Shown: piece by piece, positions 22,317 to 29,628 of the stretch
How the letters are laid out: each line of letters opens with the position of its first letter
Position numbering within the stretch: the first letter of the stretch is position 1
NCBI GenBank assembly: GCA_022842325.1
Contig: JALHPU010000037.1
Location: 1-38,893 of the forward strand
Source: Sulfuritalea sp.
GTDB lineage: Bacteria; Pseudomonadota; Gammaproteobacteria; Burkholderiales; Rhodocyclaceae
Reading direction: 5' to 3'
DNA: 38,893 nucleotides
Notes under the pieces: generated by a model
Databases searched by the model: none
Told to the model about the DNA's origin: nothing
Seen by the model: the letters and a program-made list of their open reading frames with translations, nothing else
Made by a program: the position numbers and the translations under genes

Positions 22317-24505
22317 AGATCCTCCTGGTCGGCGGCAACCGCTATGTCGGCGTCGAAATCATCTGGCATCTGCTCGGTGCCGGGCATGAGGTCACCGTGC
22401 TGGCGCTCGACGCGCCGCCGGCCGACCTCCGCGCCCACGTCCGCCTGTTGCTGGCTAATCGCAACGACGAAGCCGCGCTGGCGACGCTTTTCGGTCATGA
22501 GCATTTCGATGTGGTGATCGACAACATCGCCTACGAGCCGCAGCAGGTCGCCAGCCTGACCGGCGCTCTGCAGGGGCGCGTCGGGCGCTATCTGCTGACC
22601 AGCACCACCGACACCTATCCGCATAATATGCCGCGGGACTATACCGAAGAGCAGACGGAAATTCGCGAATACGACATGGCCAGCCTGACCGAGGGGGAGC
22701 GCTACAACTACGGCAAGCGCTCCTGCGAAGCCGTGCTGATCAAGTCCGGCATACCTTGGACGGCGCTGCGCCCCTGCATCGTCACCGGCCCGCGCGACAA
22801 CATCAACGGCGCGCCTGCGATGCGCGGTACCCACTGGTTCGAGGAATCCGCACGCAGCCATTTCTGGCCGCAGCGCATCCTCGACGACGGCCCGCTGCTG
22901 ATGGCCAGCGAAGACGAGTACGTGATGAAAATGGTCTGGATCGGCGATCTGGCGCGCGCCTACACCCATGCCATTGCGCATCCGGAATCCACCACGGGGC
23001 AGGCGTTCAACGTCGCCGGCGACGAAGTCTGGACCAACGAGCGCATCGTGCGCGCCCTCGCCGCGGCGGCAGGTGTTGCGCCCGAGATCGTGCGCGTGCC
23101 GGCCGCCGTCATCGAGCAAGCCGGCCTCGACTACGCACCGGTGTACGGAACGGCCGCCTACTGGCCGCTGGCCGATAACGCGAAACTCAAGTCGACCGGC
23201 TGGAAACCCACCCCCGCCGAGCAGTGGATGCCCTTCCTGCTGGAAGCCGACTCGGCGCCGATTTCGCGGGCGTGGTACGGCAGCCGACTGCAGGAAATCG
23301 CCCTGGCGCGGCATGTCCAGCGCAAGCAAGGCGAAGTGGTTGCCATTCCCGCGGCCATGGAACCGCAGGCGGACAGGGCAAGGCCCGACCACGCCGCCTG
23401 CGCCGCTCCCACCGCGGGCCACCACGAAGCGGAAGCAAGCCTGGTCTGGCAGGCGCGGGCAATGGAGCAAAGCTCGGGCAGCGTGCCCCTGCCCGAATTT
23501 TTCAAAACCTTTCGTGGCGCCACCGTCAGCGGCATCGGGGTCGGAACCTGGATGGGCGACCTGTCAGCGGCCACCGACGCGCGCTATGTCGAGACGCTGG
23601 TCCATGCCGCCAGCCGCGGCTTGAACGTGTTCGACACGGCCATCAATTACCGCCACATGCAGGCCGAGCGCTGCGTCGGCCTGGCGGTGCAACGCCTGGC
23701 CAAGAGCGGCATTCCACGCCAGGCCCTGCTGGTGGCCAGCAAGGGCGGCTACATCACCCACGATGCCGCGGGCGCACGCGACTGGAACGACTATGTGCGC
23801 CAGGAATACCTGGAGCCCGGCCTGATTTCAGCGGAAGAAATGTCGCGCGCGCATGCCATCAATCCGCGATTCATTCGTCGCCAGATCGACCAGAGCCTGG
23901 CCAACCTCAAGCTCGAAACCCTGGACATCTACTATCTCCACAACCCCGAGGAAGCGCTCGCCGGGCTGACTGCAAAAGATCTGCGCAAGCGGCTGGCAGA
24001 AACATTTTTCGTTCTCGAAGAAGCCGTCTCCGCCGGCAAGATTGGATGCTATGGCCTGGCCACCTGGGATGCATTGCGCGTTGCAAAGGATGACCCCCGC
24101 CACCTGTCGCTGGTTACCGCCATCGCCGCGGCCCGGGATGCGGCGGGCGGCGGCGAACACCACCTAGCGGTGATTCAGCTTCCGTTCAACATCAGGGACC
24201 ATCAGGCCTCAACGCTGCCCACGCAAAAGGTCGGGCGCGCCGTGTTGCCGGCATTGAAGGCTGCGGAAGAACTTGGGTTGTATGCCATGACCAGCGCGAG
24301 CGTCTTGCAGGGAGCAGAAATTCTGGAAGCCGATGAATCCCGATTGCGGGCAGCGGTCCCTGGATATTCACTGATCACGGCAGCGCTGCAGCTTGCTCGC
24401 AGCACCCGGGGGGTAGGTTCTGCGCTCGTCGGCATGCGACGCATTCACAGCGTTGAAGAAGCCTTGGCGGTGGCGGAGATGCCTATACTTCATGATGATG
24501 GATGA
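22313..24505 (+). CDS. Fusion: NAD-dependent SDR (epimerase) + aldo/keto reductase
   Basis: A 730-residue protein. Residues 1 to ~310 are an extended SDR with the atypical GGNRYVG binding loop (Gly7, Gly8, Gly13) and Tyr131-x3-Lys135, so likely active on a nucleotide sugar or similar ligand. A linker of about 70 residues follows. Residues ~395-725 are an aldo/keto reductase with the full tetrad: Asp441 and Tyr446 in FDTAINYR, Lys477 in VASKGGY, His543 in YYLHNPE. Translationally coupled to the SDR-MDR fusion. The pair has four oxidoreductase domains in two chains, suggesting stepwise conversion of one substrate; none is identified. Confidence 0.8.
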   Translation: MKILLVGGNRYVGVEIIWHLLGAGHEVTVLALDAPPADLRAHVRLLLANRNDEAALATLFGHEHFDVVIDNIAYEPQQVASLTGALQGRVGRYLLTSTTDTYPHNMPRDYTEEQTEIREYDMASLTEGERYNYGKRSCEAVLIKSGIPWTALRPCIVTGPRDNINGAPAMRGTHWFEESARSHFWPQRILDDGPLLMASEDEYVMKMVWIGDLARAYTHAIAHPESTTGQAFNVAGDEVWTNERIVRALAAAAGVAPEIVRVPAAVIEQAGLDYAPVYGTAAYWPLADNAKLKSTGWKPTPAEQWMPFLLEADSAPISRAWYGSRLQEIALARHVQRKQGEVVAIPAAMEPQADRARPDHAACAAPTAGHHEAEASLVWQARAMEQSSGSVPLPEFFKTFRGATVSGIGVGTWMGDLSAATDARYVETLVHAASRGLNVFDTAINYRHMQAERCVGLAVQRLAKSGIPRQALLVASKGGYITHDAAGARDWNDYVRQEYLEPGLISAEEMSRAHAINPRFIRRQIDQSLANLKLETLDIYYLHNPEEALAGLTAKDLRKRLAETFFVLEEAVSAGKIGCYGLATWDALRVAKDDPRHLSLVTAIAAARDAAGGGEHHLAVIQLPFNIRDHQASTLPTQKVGRAVLPALKAAEELGLYAMTSASVLQGAEILEADESRLRAAVPGYSLITAALQLARSTRGVGSALVGMRRIHSVEEALAVAEMPILHDDG

Positions 24506-24936
24506 AAGGATAGAAAATACAACGGTAGCGTAAGTAGGAGTCTGCACCAGTAGGCCGATACTCACGGAAGCCAAAGATTTTTTTCAATAGCCGCAATGCG
24601 GCGCGAGCCACACTGATTACAACCGCTACGTAGCCTAGGTTCAGTGGAAAAAATCGCTGACTCCGAATTAATGACCGCTTACGGGCAGCCGGGGCAAACG
24701 AACGTCGGCTATGGAGCGCTTTTTCGAGCGTCCCCTCATGGCCGAGGGCACTCGGTGACCAACGGCGGCTACCTGGTTTCACAATTCAAAGGACGCTCTC
24801 CGATGGCGAGCTTGATGGTTTCGTGCCCTGAACTGACGCTCGTTCGTAGGGAAAGCAGAAGTGCAACGACAGTTCATATGCAGCGTCGTGAAAGATAGAG
24901 CGGAGAAGGCGCAGTGCTGAACGCTGTGGCGGTAAG
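24506..24936. other. Intergenic stretch between convergent genes
   Basis: About 430 bp between the end of the oxidoreductase cluster and the end of the Mrr-like gene. A short open frame near 24644-24898 has no ribosome site and unconvincing composition. No terminator hairpin with a T-tract is visible. GGCTACCTGGTTTC at 24770 faintly resembles the dispersed repeat at 15590 and 28058. Confidence 0.5.
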
Positions 24937-25848
24937 CTACCGCAGCTTCTGGCCTTCAATCTCCCAGCAGTCCAAGCCGGTGATCACGACAGCTACCGGC
25001 TTGGGTGGCTCCGCGCCATCCTTGAGCCGCAGCCAGCCGCTCTCGATTTGCTCGGGACTCACAAGGTGAGTCTTGAAAGCATTCGTAACGACGGCTCCGG
25101 TGTGCTCGTCCCGTAACCCCCGGATTTCGGTGATGGGCATCATTCCAAAGTAGCGCCGGCCTTCGACTAGGAGCGACACGGTAAGCGTTACCTGCACCTG
25201 CGTCCCGTAGCCATTATCGACGTAAGGGGGCACAGGAAATATCTGCACGTTTTCGTGCTCACCGACCTCAATAGGGTACTCGCCATTGTTCCAGCGGCAA
25301 ACTGCCACGTCGACACAAGTGCCCAGCGGGTTGCCCTCGACATCATGCACCACGCCATGAGAGAAGAAGCCGTTCTCCATCCGAAACGGCATAGGTCCGG
25401 TGACTTGAATGCCGAACCCCATCTTCGTGCCGCGAAACTCGCACAACACCGGCAGTGCCAACCCCTTTACTTGCCACTTGTGCGGCGCTGTGTCGATGGG
25501 ACTGTAGATCGCCATCCCGAGTTTCTTGGCGAGCTTTTTCGCCGACACCGTGAATCCCTTTGCCGACACCAGGCAGCCCTGATGCGCGCGAACGTCTCTC
25601 ACCATGCCGGCGAAGGATTCCACCCCTTTGACGTCAACCGGCCGCGCGTAGTCCTTGCAGTCGAAAATGATCCGCATCGGGAACTGGCCGATCTGCTGCT
25701 CTACCAGCACGTCTATTTGCCGGTCGGTCTCGCTGTCGTAACCATGGAGGGTTGCGTTATGCGTGACCGTAGCACCTGGCGCCAAATCCTTCTGGATCTC
25801 GGCGATCAGCAACTCAAGCTGCTGCCATTCAGGACGCTCTTCAGCCAC
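24937..25848 (-). CDS. Mrr-like restriction endonuclease domain protein
   Basis: A 303-residue protein. The N-terminal ~115 residues contain a PD-(D/E)XK nuclease core: Asp46 in RQIDVLVEQ, then Asp63-Cys-Lys65 in IIFDCKDY, followed by GVESFAGMVRDVRAHQGCLV and the KGFTVSA strand. The rest (~120-303) is beta-rich and not recognised. Mrr-type enzymes cut foreign or modified DNA. Start GTG 25848, inside the last codons of the HU-like gene (8-bp overlap). Last gene of a minus-strand operon with a PLD nuclease. Confidence 0.75.
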   Translation of the reverse strand: MAEERPEWQQLELLIAEIQKDLAPGATVTHNATLHGYDSETDRQIDVLVEQQIGQFPMRIIFDCKDYARPVDVKGVESFAGMVRDVRAHQGCLVSAKGFTVSAKKLAKKLGMAIYSPIDTAPHKWQVKGLALPVLCEFRGTKMGFGIQVTGPMPFRMENGFFSHGVVHDVEGNPLGTCVDVAVCRWNNGEYPIEVGEHENVQIFPVPPYVDNGYGTQVQVTLTVSLLVEGRRYFGMMPITEIRGLRDEHTGAVVTNAFKTHLVSPEQIESGWLRLKDGAEPPKPVAVVITGLDCWEIEGQKLR

Positions 25849-26122
25849 GATCTACCCGCTGACGAAAATCCTGGCCAGCTTTGAAGCGCACGGTACGCTT
25901 CGCTAGCACCTGCACCAGGGCTACTGTTGCGGGATTCCAACCTTGGCGAGCCTCTCGGCTGTAGATGGGCCAGGCGCCGAAGCCTTTGATCTCCACCCGG
26001 CCTCCAGTGCCAAGGCGACCCGCAATCGCATCGAGCAGATGATCGACGCAGATCGCTACATCAGGGGCATTCAAGCCTCGCGTGCGCTGCGCACGACGCT
26101 GTACAAGCTCAGATCGAGTCAT
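25841..26122 (-). CDS. HU/IHF-family DNA-bending protein
   Basis: A 93-residue protein matching the family from MTRSELVQRRAQR through VEIKGFGAW, NPATVALVQVLAKRTVRFKA and the C-terminal helix GQDFRQRVD. It is closest to IHF-beta by eye. The beta-arm carries GWNP in place of the usual GRNP, so the arm tip loses an Arg. A longer frame upstream exists, but the family start is Met at 26122. It overlaps the Mrr-like gene by 8 bp, suggesting that DNA bending assists this operon's nucleases or regulates it. Confidence 0.85.
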   Translation of the reverse strand: MTRSELVQRRAQRTRGLNAPDVAICVDHLLDAIAGRLGTGGRVEIKGFGAWPIYSREARQGWNPATVALVQVLAKRTVRFKAGQDFRQRVDRG

Positions 26123-26145
26123 AAGGCAGGGAGGATACCGACCGG

Positions 26146-26901
26146 TCAAGCCCCAAGCAACTGCTCGCACGCCGCCCTGGTCTTCGGGTAGCGCATTAGC
26201 ATGTCCCATTTCAGCAGCGGATTGACTTGGATCTCGACGCCGATGCCGCGCACAGCCACCAGGAACACTTGCGGATGTTTGTAGATCGGGTTTAGCGCAA
26301 TCCGTGTCACGCCCTCGGGCGATTGCGTCTCCTGCGCCACCTTAGCCGTCAGTGCGTGCCAGTCTGGCGCCGTGAATGCTTGACCTCCCGCTACCGCCGT
26401 CAACAGCTTAGCTAAGAACGTATCCGCCTCGCCGCGAGTCACTTCCGGCAGCGACTGGATTACTGGAGTTGCCTTGCGTGGCAAAGGCGGCAGCGGGAAT
26501 TCAGCAGTCGTACGCGCTGCATCCTTTAGCTGCTGCTTGTGCTTGCGCATTGCCGCTTGGATTGCCTCGGAAGTGGCCAGCCGTGGATGCGTAGCGGCAC
26601 CGGCCGCAATCTCCTTCTCCAAGCCAGCATAGTCGATGTCCTCGCCACTGTCGTCGACTTCCGGTAGCTGATCGTCGCGCAAAACACCACGGGTGCGGAT
26701 CGGCGGCTCAATCTCGTCTTCGTTGCAGGCAACCATCAGCCGCCCTTGATGGGACTGACGCCTGCGTTTGGCATCCCAAGCAGCATGTGCCCTCGGGAAC
26801 AGCTTGAATCGCCTCTCCCAGCCGTCAAACGCGCCATCGAGTTGATACCAGGGAAGCTCACCAGACCGGTCTTCCTCGACCAGGAAGCCACCATCGACCA
26901 A
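26146..26901 (-). CDS. Unrecognised protein with winged-helix-like N-terminus
   Basis: At least 251 residues from TTG 26901. The frame is open to a stop at 27001-27003, and residues just upstream of 26901 (ALPSFADIERETGFGDRDQS) look like part of the same winged helix (SILVSELVDGGFLVEED). The true start may therefore be CTG 26997, or the protein may be joined to the PLD protein by a frameshift. The middle is low-complexity and charged (RKHKQQLKDAART); the C-terminus (VRGIGVEIQVNPLLKWDMLM) is folded-looking. Family not recognised. Sits between the PLD and HU-like genes on the same strand. Confidence 0.6.
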   Translation of the reverse strand: MVDGGFLVEEDRSGELPWYQLDGAFDGWERRFKLFPRAHAAWDAKRRRQSHQGRLMVACNEDEIEPPIRTRGVLRDDQLPEVDDSGEDIDYAGLEKEIAAGAATHPRLATSEAIQAAMRKHKQQLKDAARTTAEFPLPPLPRKATPVIQSLPEVTRGEADTFLAKLLTAVAGGQAFTAPDWHALTAKVAQETQSPEGVTRIALNPIYKHPQVFLVAVRGIGVEIQVNPLLKWDMLMRYPKTRAACEQLLGA

Positions 26902-26956
26902 TTCGGATACCAGGATGCTCTGGTCGCGGTCACCGAACCCGGTCTCGCGCTCGATG

Positions 26957-27931
26957 TCAGCGAAGCTCGGTAGGGCAGCCGGCTGCTCGAATGTCAGGTA
27001 TCACCAGTAGCGCCAGGAAGGCGTCGAACGGTTCCAGGGCTCTTGGCAAGGCATCCTTGGTCGACTGCAAGAAGAGGCCATCGGTCAGGATCAGGCGATT
27101 CTGCGTTTCCGCCACAAGAGCGGATCGCGGGTGGTTGGCGCAGTGCTGTACCAGTAGGAAGTAGACCTCGCGCAGATTAGAGGCGGCAAACCCCCTGCGT
27201 GTCTCAGCGGCCACCTGCCCAAAGGTGAAGCGTCCCCGTGCAGTTAGTTTGTCGACGGCGGCCTCCATGGCAGCCTCTAGGGAGTCGTAGTGGCGCTGGT
27301 CCTCCACGATCACAGCCTGGGCCACTACACCGAGATCCAGCGGGGAGTTTTCGGCTGGCTTAGGTACCTCCAGTTTCACTAGGCGTGCGCGCACCTTGCG
27401 GCTATCGGATGATAGGGAGAACCGCTGACGTTTTGCGGGTGCTTGGGCCGCTTCCTCGTCCAGCCATTGCACGAAGGCGGAGGCCTCGTCCACCGATGGC
27501 GGTGCAGTGGTGGACCAGATCCCATCGAACCAGGTGCATAGCTCGGCGACCATGACCGGGTCATCAACCAGCACGCCTAATTCAGTGCGACCGAGGATGC
27601 CTCGTTGCGTCAGGTTTGCGCTGCCCATCATCGCCAGGCTGTCGCCGATTACGGACTTGGCGTGCAGGGACGGGACGTGGTGGATTTGCTCAAGGTTCGC
27701 GCGAATGAATGCCCACGCTTTGGGGCGGTCTCGCGCAGACAGAGCACGCAACCATTCTTCGACGTCGGAGAGCAGGCGCCATTCGGGTTGAGTGCTGACG
27801 ATGCGCTGGAGGTAAGTCACCCCTATGTAAGGCGACACAATGCGAACAGGACCACTCCTTGCGACGCGCAAGATTGCTGAGTCGAAAGGTGATTCTGAGT
27901 CGCTGTCCGAGTGGTACAGCAATGTCGCCAT
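26957..27931 (-). CDS. Phospholipase D-like nuclease-type protein
   Basis: A 324-residue protein with one HKD signature, HAKSVIGDSLAMMGSANLTQ (His-x-Lys-x4-Asp, then GSxN), in the N-terminal ~150 residues (VRIVSPYIGVTYLQRIV; ELGVLVDD). The C-terminal half is alpha-helical and unassigned. One HKD motif implies a dimer. Relatives include Nuc-type endonucleases and DrmC of DISARM; no other DISARM gene is present. The start at 27931 has AGGGAGG at about 4 nt. First gene of the operon that also encodes the unrecognised, HU-like and Mrr-like proteins. Confidence 0.75.
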   Translation of the reverse strand: MATLLYHSDSDSESPFDSAILRVARSGPVRIVSPYIGVTYLQRIVSTQPEWRLLSDVEEWLRALSARDRPKAWAFIRANLEQIHHVPSLHAKSVIGDSLAMMGSANLTQRGILGRTELGVLVDDPVMVAELCTWFDGIWSTTAPPSVDEASAFVQWLDEEAAQAPAKRQRFSLSSDSRKVRARLVKLEVPKPAENSPLDLGVVAQAVIVEDQRHYDSLEAAMEAAVDKLTARGRFTFGQVAAETRRGFAASNLREVYFLLVQHCANHPRSALVAETQNRLILTDGLFLQSTKDALPRALEPFDAFLALLVIPDIRAAGCPTELR

Positions 27932-28057
27932 ACAACCTCCCTGTAGACCGACGACATTATGCCGAACTATGGCACCAGCTTGATGCAATAGTTTGTCCGC
28001 ATCGTCGCCTTGTCCGTCGACACGAAGAGGCGTGCCGCTTTATGCCTGAATACTCAG

Positions 28058-28108
28058 TGACCACCGTCAGCTACCTGGCATCGAAATCAGTGGCAGCAAT
28101 TCTCGGCG
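28058..28108. repeat. ~50-bp dispersed repeat, copy 2
   Basis: The partner of 15590-15640: GTCAGCTACCTGGCATCGAA, then ATCAGTGGCAGCAATTCTCG, then GCGAC. It sits in the 213-bp gap between the PLD-like gene start and a minus-strand small gene. The two copies lie 12.5 kb apart on opposite sides of the oxidoreductase cluster and have the same orientation. Confidence 0.6.
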
Positions 28109-28144
28109 ACCTTGCAGTGCTACTTCACACTGGCCAACGTTCTC

Positions 28145-28396
28145 TCAAATTGGAAACTCCTTCTGCAGCTGCTGCATGCGTACTAGCAATGCTTTAAGTT
28201 CAGGGACCAGCGAGACTCTGACCGAGACCGGCGCTGGGCCGCTGTTCCTGGCGACGATGCGATGGCCGTCAGCGGTCTTTTCGGTATCGAGTGAGAACGG
28301 ATAGTTGTCGTTCTGACCCGCATGGGTGCTGACTGCCGCCAACGCGACCAGGACAGAAAGCAACCAGCGAACGGCGAAGTTGGCGGCGATCGTCAT
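28145..28396 (-). CDS. Small secreted protein coupled to the membrane nuclease
   Basis: An 83-residue protein with a signal peptide (1 to ~26, AVSTHA-GQ) and a short mature part (YPFSLDTEKTADGHRIVARN, then SGPAPVSVRVSL) that ends after QKEFPI. The mature start resembles the N-terminal beta-domain of some secreted M23-type peptidases, but no peptidase domain follows, so it may be a truncated gene. The start ATG 28396 overlaps the stop of the nuclease gene as ATGA. Function unknown. Confidence 0.6.
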   Translation of the reverse strand: MTIAANFAVRWLLSVLVALAAVSTHAGQNDNYPFSLDTEKTADGHRIVARNSGPAPVSVRVSLVPELKALLVRMQQLQKEFPI

Positions 28397-29364
28397 TGTC
28401 GATCCGCCGCTCGCATTCCGAGCTTCTGCCTGCATCGAGGATAGTTCGCGCAACCCCAGAAGTCATGCCTGCCGTTTGTACCCGCCACGCGCCGCATCTT
28501 GATGCCGCACGAAGGACATGTGGGCGTGGTGTAGTCACCCGCGGTGGCGAACGCCAGCAGCGCCTGCTGTTGTGCTTCCGGCAAGCGTTTGATCATGGCC
28601 ACCAACATGTCGCCGTTAACAAGCGTGATCGGGTTGGTTTGCGCAAACTGCTTTGCGTCATCGGAGAAGTTGCCCGAGGCCATGAAGAAACCCTTGGCGA
28701 TCTTTTCATGGGCCATCACGCCGAGTAATTCGCGAACGGGTTGGACGCCGACATAGCGCTTTCCCCAAGCCTTGCATTGAACAATCGCCGTCGCCTTGCC
28801 TGAGTCGTCCTGATACAGATGAATGTCGATGCCGCCATCGGGGCCAAGGGCTGTGGTCTCGCTCTTGATGCCCTTGATCTCGTAGAACTTCTGGCAGACA
28901 TCTTCGAACCGCTTCCATTCGATGTTGCGCAGGAGTTCGAGGCTCCATTCCGTTGGTCGCGTGGCGGCGACTTTCTCCGCTTTCCAAGCGTCCCAGATTG
29001 GATCCTGCCCGGGGGCTGGCTGATCGCATTTCGGAAACCCGGAGGTGCTCGGTTCCCTTTTCCCTTCGATCACGCGAGGATTCCATCCGCCCGATGACTT
29101 TTGCGCAGACCCGGCGCGGGACGCAGCTATCCTTTGGCGCGCAAAGGACATCGCACCGACGACAAAGAAAACGCCAGAAAATATCCAGGCCACGCTTGAA
29201 AGTGCGCTGGCGATCGGCTTCAGGACCAGGCTCGACCCCCATGCCGACGGCGCCACCCACTTCATTAGTACAAGTAGCACGACACCGATGACGATGGAGA
29301 TCCACCACGGTGCCGTGAACAGCACTTCGAGCAATGTTTCTTTCTGGTTACGCCGACGTGCCAT
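28393..29364 (-). CDS. Membrane-anchored Mrr-like nuclease with topoisomerase-type zinc finger
   Basis: A 323-residue protein in three parts. Two transmembrane helices lie near the N-terminus (~18-36 and ~48-70). The Mrr_cat-type nuclease (~140-265) contains FEDVCQKFYEIKG, GPDGGIDIHLYQ and IVQCKAW (the D ... QxK variant of PD-(D/E)XK) and ends at KGFFMASGNFS. A C-terminal C4 zinc ribbon (CPSCG ... CANYPRC) resembles topoisomerase I fingers. The nuclease is thus held at the membrane, suited to act on incoming DNA. Role in host defence is inferred from the family. Confidence 0.85.
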   Translation of the reverse strand: MARRRNQKETLLEVLFTAPWWISIVIGVVLLVLMKWVAPSAWGSSLVLKPIASALSSVAWIFSGVFFVVGAMSFARQRIAASRAGSAQKSSGGWNPRVIEGKREPSTSGFPKCDQPAPGQDPIWDAWKAEKVAATRPTEWSLELLRNIEWKRFEDVCQKFYEIKGIKSETTALGPDGGIDIHLYQDDSGKATAIVQCKAWGKRYVGVQPVRELLGVMAHEKIAKGFFMASGNFSDDAKQFAQTNPITLVNGDMLVAMIKRLPEAQQQALLAFATAGDYTTPTCPSCGIKMRRVAGTNGRHDFWGCANYPRCRQKLGMRAADRQ

Positions 29365-29628
29365 TGTTTTTTCTTCTCCGGTTTCTACGGGCGTTGCTGA
29401 TTGTCGCTGTCACCTGAGAGTCGATCTCACCAGACAAAGCATGTAGCTCGAACTCGACATCGCCTAGTGCCGAACCAGAAGAGTCGGGGATGCCCATTTG
29501 GCAGGGACATTCAACGGCGTGCAGCCTGCGTGCTGCACGCGCTGGTTTTCCAATATGTCCAATGTGTTTGTAGCGAGCGTAATGAGCTTATCATAATCAC
29601 TCTTTGCGCCAACCAAGAGGATGCCCGG

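Noticed and set aside
21165..23470. Minus-strand frames of 323 and 404 codons opposite the oxidoreductases
   Set aside because: They mirror recognised SDR, MDR and AKR code on the plus strand and show no family motif.
26957..27931. A DISARM system based on the PLD protein
   Set aside because: DISARM needs a helicase, a DUF1998 protein and a methyltransferase; none are present near the PLD gene.
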